Shown here piece after piece: positions 7,016 through 15,148 of a DNA stretch of 45,544 nt. The first letter of the stretch is position 1. The number at the start of each line of letters is the position of its first letter. The stretch is taken from contig PWYM01000282.1 of assembly GCA_003567855.1 (NCBI GenBank), positions 1 through 45,544 of the forward strand. The letters run 5' to 3'. The translations under genes were made by a program, and so were the position numbers. Source of the DNA: Gammaproteobacteria bacterium. GTDB taxonomy: Bacteria > Pseudomonadota > Gammaproteobacteria > Steroidobacterales > PWYM01. Under the pieces are notes generated by a model that ran no database searches, was not told the DNA's origin, and saw only the letters and a program-made list of their open reading frames with translations.

Positions 7016-7780
7016 TCACTGCACTGTCAGCGCATTGTCGAGCATCAGTTCTGCGCCGTTGACGAAGCGTGACTCGTCGGATGCGAGGTAGACGACCATG
7101 TGCGCGACGTCCTCGGGGCGCCCGACGCCGATGTGGCCGAGTGCCGCCTTCGCGTCATCATCGCTGACGCCGAGCTCCCGGTTCGCGTTGGCGATCATCG
7201 GGGTCTCGATCGCGCCTGCGTGGATGGAATTGGCGCGGATGTTGTAGCCGTTCATCTGGCAGTGCACCGCGACCGCCTTGGTCATCGAGCGCACCGCGCC
7301 CTTCGCGGCCGAGTACGCGAAAAACACCGGGTAGCCGATGTGCGACGCGACCGACGACATGTTGATGATCGAGCCGCCACCGCGCTTTTTCATCGCCGCG
7401 ATTGCCGCCTGCATCCCGAGGAACACGCCCTCGTTCATCACCGCGTTGGCGAACCGGAACTGTTCGAGCGTGGTGTCCTCCGGGGTGGCGACGACGACTA
7501 CGCCGGCGTTGTTCACCAGCACGTCCAGGCCGCCGAACTCGCGCTCCGCGGTGCCGATCGCGCGCGCCCAGTGGGCGCTGTCGCGCACGTCGTGTTCGAC
7601 GAACACCGCCGAGCCCGGGTGCTTGGCGTTGATCGCCTCGACCGTGGCCTGGCCGCCCTCGGTGTTGACGTCAGTGACGACGACCTTGGCGCCTTCGGCG
7701 GCGAGCGCCTCGGCGTCAGCGCGGCCGAGCCCCGAACCCGCGCCGGTCACCAGCGCGACCTTTCCCTTGACCCTGTCCAT
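7016..7780 (-). CDS. SDR-family oxidoreductase, likely NAD-dependent
   Basis: The 254-residue classical SDR shows TGAGSGLG (12-19), NNAG (90-93), the serine motif NMSSVAS (Ser142/143) and YSAAK (Tyr156, Lys160). Asp37 at the end of the second beta strand (VVTDVN) points to NAD rather than NADP. The family includes 3-hydroxysteroid, cyclohexanol and alcohol dehydrogenases; this sequence does not distinguish them. It is divergent from a TetR regulator at 7923 with a 142-base gap, so that regulator is a good candidate for its control. It converges with the ferredoxin gene. Confidence 0.9.
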   Translation of the reverse strand: MDRVKGKVALVTGAGSGLGRADAEALAAEGAKVVVTDVNTEGGQATVEAINAKHPGSAVFVEHDVRDSAHWARAIGTAEREFGGLDVLVNNAGVVVVATPEDTTLEQFRFANAVMNEGVFLGMQAAIAAMKKRGGGSIINMSSVASHIGYPVFFAYSAAKGAVRSMTKAVAVHCQMNGYNIRANSIHAGAIETPMIANANRELGVSDDDAKAALGHIGVGRPEDVAHMVVYLASDESRFVNGAELMLDNALTVQ

Positions 7781-7815
7781 CTGATATCCCCCGGTGTTGC
7801 AGTGTGCCGCGAAGC

Positions 7816-7848
7816 GGCCGTCCGGAAATTAGCAGTCAGGCCGTACGG
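7816..7848. promoter_or_regulatory. Repeated GGCCGTNCGG elements in SDR/TetR divergent region
   Basis: GGCCGTCCGG (7816-7825) and GGCCGTACGG (7839-7848) are near-identical, 23 bases apart start to start, in the gap between the divergent SDR and TetR genes. The second contains the palindrome CCGTACGG. Spaced near-palindromic repeats in such a gap are typical of TetR operators. This is a candidate only; base composition makes GC-rich repeats common here. Confidence 0.3.
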
Positions 7849-7922
7849 TTTCAATCATCTTTGACTTTTATAGACCGGCGCGACATGCTTCGCCGGGTTG
7901 CGTCTGCGTAGGGGATATCGCG

Positions 7923-8600
7923 ATGGGGAAACGCGGCCTGCGTGCCAGCCGGGCGCGCGTCGAGGCTGCCGTGCCCAGCGGGTGGCAGGCTCAGAAGAGC
8001 GCGTCGACCCGCAACCTGATCATCGAGGCGGCGATCCGCTGCTTCGTCGAACTCGGGTACGGCCAGACGACGACCACCCGCATTGCCGAGATGGCGGGGC
8101 TGTCGCGCGGCGCGATGCTGCACCACTTCCCGTCGAAGATCGATATCGTGCGCGCCGCGGTCGAGTACCTGCACGCGAAGCGGCTCAAGGCGTTTCGCAA
8201 CTCCATAGGCAGTATCCCGGCCGATGCCGATCGCGTCAGCTACGCGGTGGAGTCTTACTGGCGCCACATCAACCACCCGTGGTTCATGGCATTTTTCGAA
8301 CTCTCCGTCGCCGCGCGCACGGACAGCGAGCTGCGCGACATCCTGATGCCGGCGCAACGCGCGTTCGAGCGCGAGTGGGATCTCACCGCGCGCGAAATTT
8401 TCCCCGAGTGGGAAGACCCGGACGCGTTCGAACTCGCGCTCGACCTCACGCGCTGCCTGATGGAAGGCATGGCGATGAGCTTCATGACGCACGACCCGAG
8501 CGAGCGTGACCGGCGCCTGCTCGCCTACCTCGAGCACAAGCTGCACGAGTTGCGCGAACAGCCGCGCGGCGCAGGGCCGACGGGCGGCGACGCAGCCTGA
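7923..8600 (+). CDS. TetR-family transcriptional regulator
   Basis: The 225-residue protein has an N-terminal TetR DNA-binding domain at about 28-75. Its helix-turn-helix reads TTTRIAEMAGLSRGAMLHHF followed by PSK, the classic TetR signature. The C-terminal part is helical and variable (ligand pocket and dimerisation); the ligand cannot be inferred. It is divergent from the SDR at 7780 and is followed by an alpha/beta hydrolase gene starting near its stop. It probably represses one or both neighbours and is released by a pathway metabolite or CoA ester. The start at ATG 7923 leaves a basic 27-residue tail before the domain; a later start is possible. Confidence 0.9.
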   Translation: MGKRGLRASRARVEAAVPSGWQAQKSASTRNLIIEAAIRCFVELGYGQTTTTRIAEMAGLSRGAMLHHFPSKIDIVRAAVEYLHAKRLKAFRNSIGSIPADADRVSYAVESYWRHINHPWFMAFFELSVAARTDSELRDILMPAQRAFEREWDLTAREIFPEWEDPDAFELALDLTRCLMEGMAMSFMTHDPSERDRRLLAYLEHKLHELREQPRGAGPTGGDAA

Positions 8601-8607
8601 GTCCCCC

Positions 8608-9492
8608 TTGACCCCGGCTTCTTCTTCCTCCGGCACTCGAGGGCGCGCGGCCACGCCGCGTGCCCGGTCACAGACCTTCCGTGGCTACACCGGCCTCGAG
8701 CTGCACGGCGACCGTCACGGTGACGGCGCGCCGGTCCTGCTGCTGCATGGCGGTGGACAGACGCGCCATGCGTGGCTGGCCACCGCGCAGCGGCTCGCCG
8801 CGCAGGGCTGGAGCGCGTTCAGCGTGGACCAGCGTGGCCACGGGGACAGCGGCTGGGACCCCGAGGGCGCGTACCGGGTCGAGGACTTCGGCCGCGACGT
8901 GGTGTCGCTGTGCGCCGCGGTCGGTGAGCCCCCGGTGCTGGTGGGCGCGTCGCTCGGCGGGCTCGCGGCGATGCTCGCAGTCGGCGAGTTCGGTGCCGAC
9001 GCGCGTGCGCTGGTGCTAGTCGACATCGCGGTCCGACCCGAGCCCGCGGGCGTGGACCGCATCCTCGAGTTCATGGGCCGCCATGCGCGGGGCGGCTTCG
9101 CGAGCCTCGACGAGGCCGCCGATGCGGTCGCGGCGTACTTGCCGCACCGGCGCCGCCCGCCGGCCGGCGGAGGTCTGCTGCGCAACCTGCGCGAGGGGGT
9201 GGACGGGCGCTACTACTGGCACTGGGACCCCGCCTTTCTCGACGCTGCCCATGCGCAGCCCCCGGAGCACTGGGAGCCGCTGCTGCGTCGGGCCGCGGGT
9301 GCGCTGTCGTTACCGGTGCTGCTGGTGCGCGGTGGCAGCAGCGACGTGCTCAGTGCCGAGGGCGTCGAGGATTTCCTCACGCTGGTGCCACACGCCGAGT
9401 TTGCCGAGGTCGGGGACGCCGCCCATATGGTCGTCGGTGACCGCAACGATGCGTTCGCCACCGCCGTGCTCGATTTCCTCGAGCGTCGCTGA
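8608..9492 (+). CDS. Alpha/beta hydrolase
   Basis: The hydrolase fold is clear: the HGGGQTRHAW oxyanion loop, the DQRGHGDS motif, the nucleophile elbow in LVGASLGGLAAM (G-A-S-L-G) and the late catalytic His in GDAAHMV. About 294 residues follow if translation begins at TTG 8608, just after the TetR stop. The only other in-frame start is GTG 8506, which would overlap the TetR gene by 95 bases and add a low-complexity leader. No good ribosome-binding site supports either, so the start is uncertain. Such enzymes hydrolyse esters, lactones, epoxides or ring-cleavage C-C bonds. It is probably co-transcribed with the TetR regulator. Confidence 0.85.
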   Translation: MTPASSSSGTRGRAATPRARSQTFRGYTGLELHGDRHGDGAPVLLLHGGGQTRHAWLATAQRLAAQGWSAFSVDQRGHGDSGWDPEGAYRVEDFGRDVVSLCAAVGEPPVLVGASLGGLAAMLAVGEFGADARALVLVDIAVRPEPAGVDRILEFMGRHARGGFASLDEAADAVAAYLPHRRRPPAGGGLLRNLREGVDGRYYWHWDPAFLDAAHAQPPEHWEPLLRRAAGALSLPVLLVRGGSSDVLSAEGVEDFLTLVPHAEFAEVGDAAHMVVGDRNDAFATAVLDFLERR

Positions 9493-9574
9493 CACAACGC
9501 CCGCGCGGCGACGGCACGGCCACGGCGGTCCGCGGGGTTAGAATGCGCGGGGATGACCCGGCCAGGGAGGCGCC

Positions 9575-10750
9575 ATGATCGACTTCGAACCCACGTCCGA
9601 ACAGCAGGCACTCGCCGCACGCGTCCGCGACTTCGTGCGCGACGTCGTGATCCCGTACGAAGCCGATGCCCGGCGTACCGCCCACGGGCCCACCGAGGCG
9701 TTGCGCCAGGAGCTGATCGGGCACGCCCGTGCGGCCGGGCTGCTCAGCATCCACGTCAGTCGCGAATACGGCGGTCTCGGCCTGGACCACCGCGGCGTCG
9801 CGGTGGCCTTCGAGGAGGCCGGCTACTCGATGCTCGGTCCCGTGGCGATGAACATCGCCGCGCCGGACGAGGGCAACATGCACATGCTCGACCTGATCGC
9901 GACCGACGTGCAGAAGGAACGCTACCTGCGCCCGCTTGCGGCCGGCGGCGGACGTTCATGCTTCTGCATGACCGAGCCACCGCCCGGCGCGGGTTCGGAC
10001 CCTGGCGCGCTGTCGGCGACCGCGCGCGAGGACGGCGACGAGTTCATCATCGACGGTCGCAAGTGGATGATCACCGGCTTCGACGGCGCCGCGTTCGCGA
10101 TCATCATGGCGCGCACCCTCTCCAGCAGCGGCGACGATCTCGGCGCGTCGATGTTCCTGTCACCGCTCGACGTGCCGGGCGTGCGCCTCGTGCGCGTGCT
10201 CGAGACCATCGATTCGAGCTTCACCGGCGGGCACGCCGAGCTCGAGTTCGAAGGGTTGCGGGTGCCGCGCGACATGGTCCTCGGCGAAGTCGGCGAGGGC
10301 TTTCGCTATGCGCAGGTGCGCCTGGCGCCCGCACGGCTCACGCACTGCATGCGCTGGCTCGGCGCGGCGCGGCGCGCGCACGACATCGCCACCGCCTATG
10401 CGCGCGAGCGCGAGGCCTTCGGCCAGCGCCTGATCGACCACGAGGGCGTGGGCTTCATGCTCGCCGACAACGAAATCGACCTGCAGCAGGCGCGGCTGGC
10501 GATCTGGCACACCGCGTGGGTGCTCGACCAGGGGCGCCGCGCGAACCGCGAGTCGAGCATGGCGAAGGTGTTCTGCGCCGAGGCCGTGTGGCGCGTCGCC
10601 GACCGCGCGGTGCAGGTGATGGGCGCGACCGGCCTGTCCGAGGACAACGAGGTCTGCCGCATCTTCCGTGACATCCGTGCATTCCGCGTCTACGACGGGC
10701 CGAGCGAGGTGCACCGCTGGTCACTCGCCCGGCGCCTCGGTCGGGCCTGA
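9575..10750 (+). CDS. Acyl-CoA dehydrogenase (ACAD10/11-like)
   Basis: The 391-residue flavoprotein has the full three-part acyl-CoA dehydrogenase layout: N-terminal helices (MIDFEPTSEQQALAARVRDF), a middle beta domain with CMTEPPPGAGSDPG and KWMITGFDGAAFAI, and a C-terminal helical domain with REREAFGQRLIDHEGV and a final YDGPSEVHRWSLARRL. It should introduce a double bond into an acyl-CoA, or process a 4-phosphoryl-acyl-CoA, using FAD with electrons going to ETF. It is followed 26 bases later by a GST gene and then by an ACAD10/11-type phosphotransferase on the same strand. The separate dehydrogenase and kinase genes mirror the fused domains of ACAD10/11 and the LvaC/LvaA pair. A GGGAGG ribosome-binding site precedes ATG 9575. 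Confidence 0.92.
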   Translation: MIDFEPTSEQQALAARVRDFVRDVVIPYEADARRTAHGPTEALRQELIGHARAAGLLSIHVSREYGGLGLDHRGVAVAFEEAGYSMLGPVAMNIAAPDEGNMHMLDLIATDVQKERYLRPLAAGGGRSCFCMTEPPPGAGSDPGALSATAREDGDEFIIDGRKWMITGFDGAAFAIIMARTLSSSGDDLGASMFLSPLDVPGVRLVRVLETIDSSFTGGHAELEFEGLRVPRDMVLGEVGEGFRYAQVRLAPARLTHCMRWLGAARRAHDIATAYAREREAFGQRLIDHEGVGFMLADNEIDLQQARLAIWHTAWVLDQGRRANRESSMAKVFCAEAVWRVADRAVQVMGATGLSEDNEVCRIFRDIRAFRVYDGPSEVHRWSLARRLGRA

Positions 10751-10776
10751 TCCACGCCGCTGGAGGCAATACCGAC

Positions 10777-11397
10777 ATGAAGCTCTATCACTGTGCAGGC
10801 TCGCGCTCGGTGCGCATCCGCTGGCTGCTCGAGGAACTCGGCGTCGACTGCGAACTGCACGAGATGCCGTTCACGATGGAGGCGCTGCAGTCCGAGGATT
10901 ACCTGCGCGTGAGCCCGCTCGGCCGCGTGCCGACGCTGGTCGACGGCGAGCTCGTGATGCACGAGTCGGTCGCGATCGCGCAGTACATACTCGAGACCTA
11001 TGCCGACGGCAGGCTGCAGCCGGCTGTAGGCACGCCCGAGCGCGGCCGCTTCCTCGACTGGATGCACTATGCCGAGGCGTCGCTGATGGTGCCGATGGCG
11101 ACGTTCATCCGTCAGCTCGTGTTCACGCCCGAGGGCAAGCGCGACGAGGTCGCGCTGGCGACCGCCCGCGAGAAGTATGCGCAGCTGATCGTGCCCGTCG
11201 AAGAGGTGCTCGCCGACCGCGACTACCTGCTCGGCGAGTTCAGTGCCGCCGACTGTATGCTCGGCTACACGGTGTTCCTGTCGGCCTACGTGCGGGTGCT
11301 CGACGACGCGACGCCTAACGTGCAGGCGTATTTCGCGCGCTGCCGCGCGCGCCCGGCGTGGGAGCGCGCGATGCGCTCCACGCTCGACAAGGGCTGA
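10777..11397 (+). CDS. Glutathione S-transferase
   Basis: The 206-residue protein has an N-terminal thioredoxin-like GST domain (MKLYHCAGSRSVRIRWLLEE, with the glutathione-binding ES pair in VMHESVAIAQYI) and a C-terminal all-helical domain ending with FSAADCMLGY and RPAWERAM. The active-site region has Ser10/Ser12 rather than a clear Tyr, so it may be Ser- or Cys-type (beta/nu-like). It sits between an acyl-CoA dehydrogenase and a kinase gene, with short spacers (26 and 19 bases), so it is probably part of that operon. A role in thiol-linked detoxification or isomerisation of a pathway intermediate is possible. A ribosome-binding site (GGAGG) precedes the ATG. Confidence 0.9.
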   Translation: MKLYHCAGSRSVRIRWLLEELGVDCELHEMPFTMEALQSEDYLRVSPLGRVPTLVDGELVMHESVAIAQYILETYADGRLQPAVGTPERGRFLDWMHYAEASLMVPMATFIRQLVFTPEGKRDEVALATAREKYAQLIVPVEEVLADRDYLLGEFSAADCMLGYTVFLSAYVRVLDDATPNVQAYFARCRARPAWERAMRSTLDKG

Positions 11398-11416
11398 CAC
11401 CAGGGGAGATCGTGCC

Positions 11417-12499
11417 ATGAGTGACACCGACCGCCAGTCGCAGTTCAGCGGCACCAAGCCGGTCAGCGAGCCGCACCGGTTCGACGAGGACCGCCTGGAG
11501 CGTTACCTCCGCGAACACGTCCCGGGCTTCCGCGGGCCGCTGACTGTCGAACAGTTCAAGGGCGGGCAGTCGAACCCGACCTACCGTCTGCGCTCGCCGC
11601 AGGGCACGTGGGTACTCAGGCGCAAGCCCCCGGGCAAGCTGCTGCCGTCGGCGCACGCGGTAGACCGCGAATACCGGGTCATGGCCGCGCTCGGCGAAGC
11701 CGACTTCCCGGTGCCGCGAATGGTGCTGCTGTGCGAGGACGAGGACGTCATCGGCACGATGTTCTACGTCATGGAATACGTCGAGGGCCGCATCATCTGG
11801 GAGGCGACGATGCCCGGCTGGTCGCCGGCCGATCGTGCCGAGGTCTACGACCAGGTCAACGCGACCATCGCGAAGCTTCACATGATCGACCCGGCATCGA
11901 TCGGGCTCGGCGACTACGGCAAGCCGGGCAACTACTTCGCGCGCCAGATCGGGCGGTGGTCCAAGCAGTACCGCGCATCGGAAACCGAAACCATCGCCGA
12001 GATGGACCGGCTCATCGAGTGGCTGCCCGGGCACATCCCGGCCGAGGAGTCGACGAGCATCGTGCACGGTGACTTCAGGCTCGACAACCTGGTGCTGCAT
12101 CCCGAGCGCAACGAGGTCATCGCGGTGCTCGACTGGGAACTGTCCACGCTCGGCCATCCGCTTGGCGACTTCACCTATCACCTGATGCAGTGGCGCATGC
12201 CGCGCGCCGAAGGCTTCGGGATCAGCAGCCTCGCCGGGGCCGACCTCGACGCGCTCGGCATTCCCGACGAGGACAGCTACGTCGCGCGCTACTGCGAGCG
12301 CACCGGGCGCGACGGGGTCGAAGACCGCGACTTCTACGCGGCGTTCAATTTCTTCCGGCTCGCGGCGATCCTGCAGGGCATAGCCGGGCGCGTGCGCGAC
12401 GGCACCGCGGCCAGCGATCATGCAAAGGCGATGGCCGCGCAGGTGCAGCCGCTCGCGCGCGTCGCGTGGGACGCCGCGCAGCGCGCCGGGGCCCGCTAG
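11417..12499 (+). CDS. ACAD10/11-type phosphotransferase family protein (4-hydroxyacyl-CoA kinase-like)
   Basis: The 360-residue protein starts at ATG 11417 behind AGGGGAGA. It has the aminoglycoside-phosphotransferase/protein-kinase-like fold: the nucleotide loop FKGGQSNPTYRL, WVLRRKPPGKLLPSAHAVDR, the catalytic segment VHGDFRLDNLVLHPE and the metal-binding AVLDWELSTLGHPLGD. These motifs match the kinase domain of ACAD10/11 and bacterial LvaA. In those systems the kinase phosphorylates the 4-hydroxyl of a hydroxyacyl-CoA and the partner dehydrogenase removes the phosphate to give an enoyl-CoA. The dehydrogenase partner lies two genes upstream at 9575. The acyl chain used here is unknown. Confidence 0.9.
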   Translation: MSDTDRQSQFSGTKPVSEPHRFDEDRLERYLREHVPGFRGPLTVEQFKGGQSNPTYRLRSPQGTWVLRRKPPGKLLPSAHAVDREYRVMAALGEADFPVPRMVLLCEDEDVIGTMFYVMEYVEGRIIWEATMPGWSPADRAEVYDQVNATIAKLHMIDPASIGLGDYGKPGNYFARQIGRWSKQYRASETETIAEMDRLIEWLPGHIPAEESTSIVHGDFRLDNLVLHPERNEVIAVLDWELSTLGHPLGDFTYHLMQWRMPRAEGFGISSLAGADLDALGIPDEDSYVARYCERTGRDGVEDRDFYAAFNFFRLAAILQGIAGRVRDGTAASDHAKAMAAQVQPLARVAWDAAQRAGAR

Positions 12500-12511
12500 C
12501 GCGCTGTCGTG

Positions 12512-13648
12512 TCAGGGAGACCGCGTGGCCTGCGTGAACGCCTCGTCCAGCCGCGCGACGGTGCCGGCTACATCGGCAAGCTTGTCGAGCCCGAACAGGC
12601 CGATACGGAAGCTCTGGTAGTCGTCGCGCTCGCCGCACATCAGCGGCACGCCGGCGGCGATCTGTACGCCGGCACCGGCCAGCCGACTGCCGTCGTGCAG
12701 CTTCGCGTCGTCGGTGTGGCAGACGACGACGCCGGGCGCTTCGAAGCCCTCGGCGGCAACGCTCGGGCAGCGATGCCCGGCGAGCATCGCGCGCACGCGC
12801 CGGCCGAGTTCGAACTGGCGCTCGCGGGCGGTGGCATAGCCGAATTCACGCGTGTCGTGCATCGCGTCCCGGAACACCCGCAGGCCATCGGTCGGTAGCG
12901 TCGCGTGGTAGGCGTGACCGCCATCCTCGTACGCACGCATGATCGCGCGCCACTTTCTGAGGTCCAGCGCGAAACTGGAACTTGCGGTGTGCTCGAGCGC
13001 GCTTGCGGCGGCGTCGCTGAACATCACCAGCCCCGCGCACGGTGACCCGCTCCAGCCCTTCTGCGGCGCGGTGATCAGCACGTCGACGCCGGTGCGCGCC
13101 ATGTGGACCCACGCCGCGCCGGAGGCGATACAGTCGAGGACGAGCAGCGCGCCGGCGTCGTGCGCCGCGGTGGCCAGCGCGGTGATGTAGTCGTCTGGCA
13201 GCAGCAACCCGGCGGAGGTCTCCACGTGCGGCGCGAACACGACGTCGGGTTTGGCCGCGCGGATGCGCTCGACCGCCTCGTCGATCGGTATCGGCGCGAA
13301 CGGTGCAGCACGCTCGTCAGCGGCCTGGCGCGCGCTGAGCACCTCGCACGTTGCGGGGATATCGCCGGCCTCGAGGATCTGCGACCAGCGGTAGCTGAAC
13401 CAGCCGTTGCGAATCACCACGCAGCGCCGGCCCGTTGCGAACTGGCGCGCGACCGCTTCCATCGCGCAGGTGCCGCCGCCGGGCACGACGGCGACCGAGC
13501 TTGCCGCATACACCCCGCGCAGCTCGGTCGAGATGTCACGCATGACCTGCCGGAACGCCGCCGACATGTGATTGAGCGAGCGGTCGTTGAAGACCACCGA
13601 ATACTCGAGCAGTCCGTCGGGATCGACGGGGGGACGGTCGGTCGGCAT
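12512..13648 (-). CDS. Class V PLP aminotransferase (alanine-glyoxylate/serine-pyruvate type)
   Basis: The 378-residue PLP enzyme has the fold-type I class V pattern. The phosphate-binding PGGGTCAMEAVAR comes first, then the cofactor Asp in LVLDCIASGAAW and the Schiff-base Lys in ITAPQKGWSG. The C-terminal domain ends with a conserved small-residue segment and DDYQSFRIGLFGLDKL. Homologues convert glyoxylate plus alanine or serine to glycine. A few relatives act on 2-aminoethylphosphonate or other substrates. It stands alone on the minus strand, convergent with the kinase gene (12 bases between stops) and divergent from a methyltransferase gene. It may feed photorespiration-like or C2 metabolism; the exact substrate is unresolved. 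Confidence 0.88.
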   Translation of the reverse strand: MPTDRPPVDPDGLLEYSVVFNDRSLNHMSAAFRQVMRDISTELRGVYAASSVAVVPGGGTCAMEAVARQFATGRRCVVIRNGWFSYRWSQILEAGDIPATCEVLSARQAADERAAPFAPIPIDEAVERIRAAKPDVVFAPHVETSAGLLLPDDYITALATAAHDAGALLVLDCIASGAAWVHMARTGVDVLITAPQKGWSGSPCAGLVMFSDAAASALEHTASSSFALDLRKWRAIMRAYEDGGHAYHATLPTDGLRVFRDAMHDTREFGYATARERQFELGRRVRAMLAGHRCPSVAAEGFEAPGVVVCHTDDAKLHDGSRLAGAGVQIAAGVPLMCGERDDYQSFRIGLFGLDKLADVAGTVARLDEAFTQATRSP

Positions 13649-13723
13649 GCGCGGGTCCTGTCGCTTGGAGGGTCGTCGGGGGCAGACTATAGCAGTCGGT
13701 GGTCCGCCCTCAGGGAGGGGTGC

Positions 13724-14482
13724 ATGTCGCGGCGTCCGTCTTCACAGGCCTTCTCGGCCGTCGCCGGGCAGTACGCGCGGTTCCGACCCGACTATCCCGA
13801 AGCGCTGTATCGCACGGTGGCCGCAGCGGCCGGTGACCACGCGTGTGCATGGGACTGCGCGAGCGGCAGTGGCCAGGCCGCGTTCGGTCTTGCGCGCCAC
13901 TTCGAGCGCGTCATCGCCACCGACACGAGCGTCGCGCAGCTCGCCGCCGCGACGCCGCATCCGCGCATCGTACGCGCCGCGTCCGCGGCTGAGCGCTGCG
14001 CGCTCGCCGGTGAATCCGTGTCGCTGGTCGCCGTCGCACAGGCGTTGCACTGGTTCGATCTGCCGGCGTTTCTCGCCGAGGCCGGGCGCGTGCTCAGGCC
14101 GGGCGGCGTGTTCGCGGTCTGGAGCTACGCGCGGCCCCGGCTCGATGACCCGGCGCTGCAGTCGGCCATCGACGACCTCCACGACGGAGCGCTCGGGCGC
14201 TTCTGGCGCTTCGACCGCGCCGCGGTGGAGTCGGGCTACCGGGGCTGGCGGGTCTTCGCCGCGCGGCCCCGGACCTGCCGGTTCGTGATCGAGCGTGACT
14301 GGGACGTCGATGCGCTGATCGGCTACCTCGGCACCTGGTCGGCGCTCGCCGACTGTCGTGCGTCGCAGGGCCACGATCCGCTCGAGCCGGTGGCAAAGCG
14401 GCTGCGCGCGCACTGGGGGCCGGGCAGGCGGCCGGTGCGCTGGCCGGTGACGCTGCGCCTGGGGTGGCCCGCGGCGGCCTGA
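13724..14482 (+). CDS. Class I SAM-dependent methyltransferase
   Basis: The 252-residue protein starts at ATG 13724 behind AGGGAGGGG; the frame is open further upstream but that part overlaps the aminotransferase. Motif I is degenerate but recognisable (WDCASGSGQAAFGLA), then VIATDTSVAQLA (motif II acidic residue), VAVAQALHWFDLPAFLAEAGRV and LRPGGVFAVWSY (motif III/post-III). The AQALHWFD segment is typical of the trans-aconitate/ubiquinone-type methyltransferase superfamily. It uses SAM in the cytoplasm to methylate a small molecule that cannot be named. It is the gene immediately before the TetR-RND operator, but the operator and a -35 box intervene. Confidence 0.82.
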   Translation: MSRRPSSQAFSAVAGQYARFRPDYPEALYRTVAAAAGDHACAWDCASGSGQAAFGLARHFERVIATDTSVAQLAAATPHPRIVRAASAAERCALAGESVSLVAVAQALHWFDLPAFLAEAGRVLRPGGVFAVWSYARPRLDDPALQSAIDDLHDGALGRFWRFDRAAVESGYRGWRVFAARPRTCRFVIERDWDVDALIGYLGTWSALADCRASQGHDPLEPVAKRLRAHWGPGRRPVRWPVTLRLGWPAAA

Positions 14483-14488
14483 GGCGTA

Positions 14489-14517
14489 TTGACTGACCGG
14501 CCGGTCAGTTATACGCT
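14489..14517 (+). promoter_or_regulatory. TetR operator with promoter for the tetR-RND operon
   Basis: ACTGACCGGCCGGTCAGT (14492-14509) is an 18-base perfect palindrome of the TGACCGGCCGGTCA-like type often bound by AcrR/TetR repressors. A TTGACT -35 hexamer (14489-14494) overlaps its left arm, and a weak -10 lies at about 14510-14517 (TATACG/TACGCT). The start codon at 14525 follows within 8-10 bases, so the message would be nearly leaderless. A regulator bound here would block RNA polymerase directly, giving autoregulation of the whole operon. Confidence 0.8.
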
Positions 14518-14524
14518 CGCGGCC

Positions 14525-15148
14525 ATGAACCGACCAGACACCCGGCCGGCCGCAACCCGCGACCCGGTACAGACCCGAACCCGAATCCTCGACGAGGCCG
14601 AGGCGCTGTTCGTCGCGCGCGGGTTCTCGGCGGTCTCGATGCGCGACATCGCCGCCGCCTCGGGCGTGACCAAGAGCCTGATCCATCACTATTTCGCGTC
14701 CAAGGAACAGCTCTGGACCGAGGTCAAGGAACGCGTCTTCGCCGCCTACGCCGAGGAGCAGCAGCGCCTGCTCGCGCAGCCGGTCGCCCCCGATGCCGAC
14801 GTGCTGCGCCGTTCGGTCGAGGCGTACTTCCGCTACCTGCAGCGCCACCCCGAAGCGGTACGCCTGTTCGCCTGGGCGCACCTCGAGGGCGATCCGGGCG
14901 ACGCGCGCACCGACCGTGATCTCGTCGCCGTCGGTGCCGAGCGCATCCGTGCCGCGCAGGACGCCGGCGCGTTGCGCGGTGACGTCAACCCGGCGCACGT
15001 GGTCGCGATCTTCGTGCATACCTGCACGCAGTGGTTCGAAGCTGCCGAACACCATGCCGAATGGCCCGGAGTCGGTGGCGACGACGCGTTTCTCGACGAT
15101 TTCCTGAAGGTGTTTCTGGAAGGCCTGCTGCCGCGGACGCCGCAATGA
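14525..15148 (+). CDS. TetR-family repressor of the adjacent RND pump
   Basis: The 207-residue protein has an N-terminal HTH at about 17-63 (MRDIAAASGVTKSLIHHYFA then SKE) and a helical C-terminal ligand domain. ATG 14525 is preferred because the palindromic operator lies immediately upstream; the longer start at 14489 would read through the operator. Its stop overlaps the ATG of the adaptor gene (ATGA), so repressor, adaptor and pump are translated as a coupled unit. This self-regulated layout, with the regulator first in the pump operon, means that induction also raises the repressor. The inducing ligand is unknown but is likely a pump substrate. Confidence 0.92.
   Translation: MNRPDTRPAATRDPVQTRTRILDEAEALFVARGFSAVSMRDIAAASGVTKSLIHHYFASKEQLWTEVKERVFAAYAEEQQRLLAQPVAPDADVLRRSVEAYFRYLQRHPEAVRLFAWAHLEGDPGDARTDRDLVAVGAERIRAAQDAGALRGDVNPAHVVAIFVHTCTQWFEAAEHHAEWPGVGGDDAFLDDFLKVFLEGLLPRTPQ

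Noticed and set aside
8506-8607. GTG 8506 as the start of the alpha/beta hydrolase
   Set aside because: It would overlap the TetR gene by 95 bases and add a Ser/Cys-rich leader with no hydrolase similarity. TTG 8608 is preferred, though not certain.
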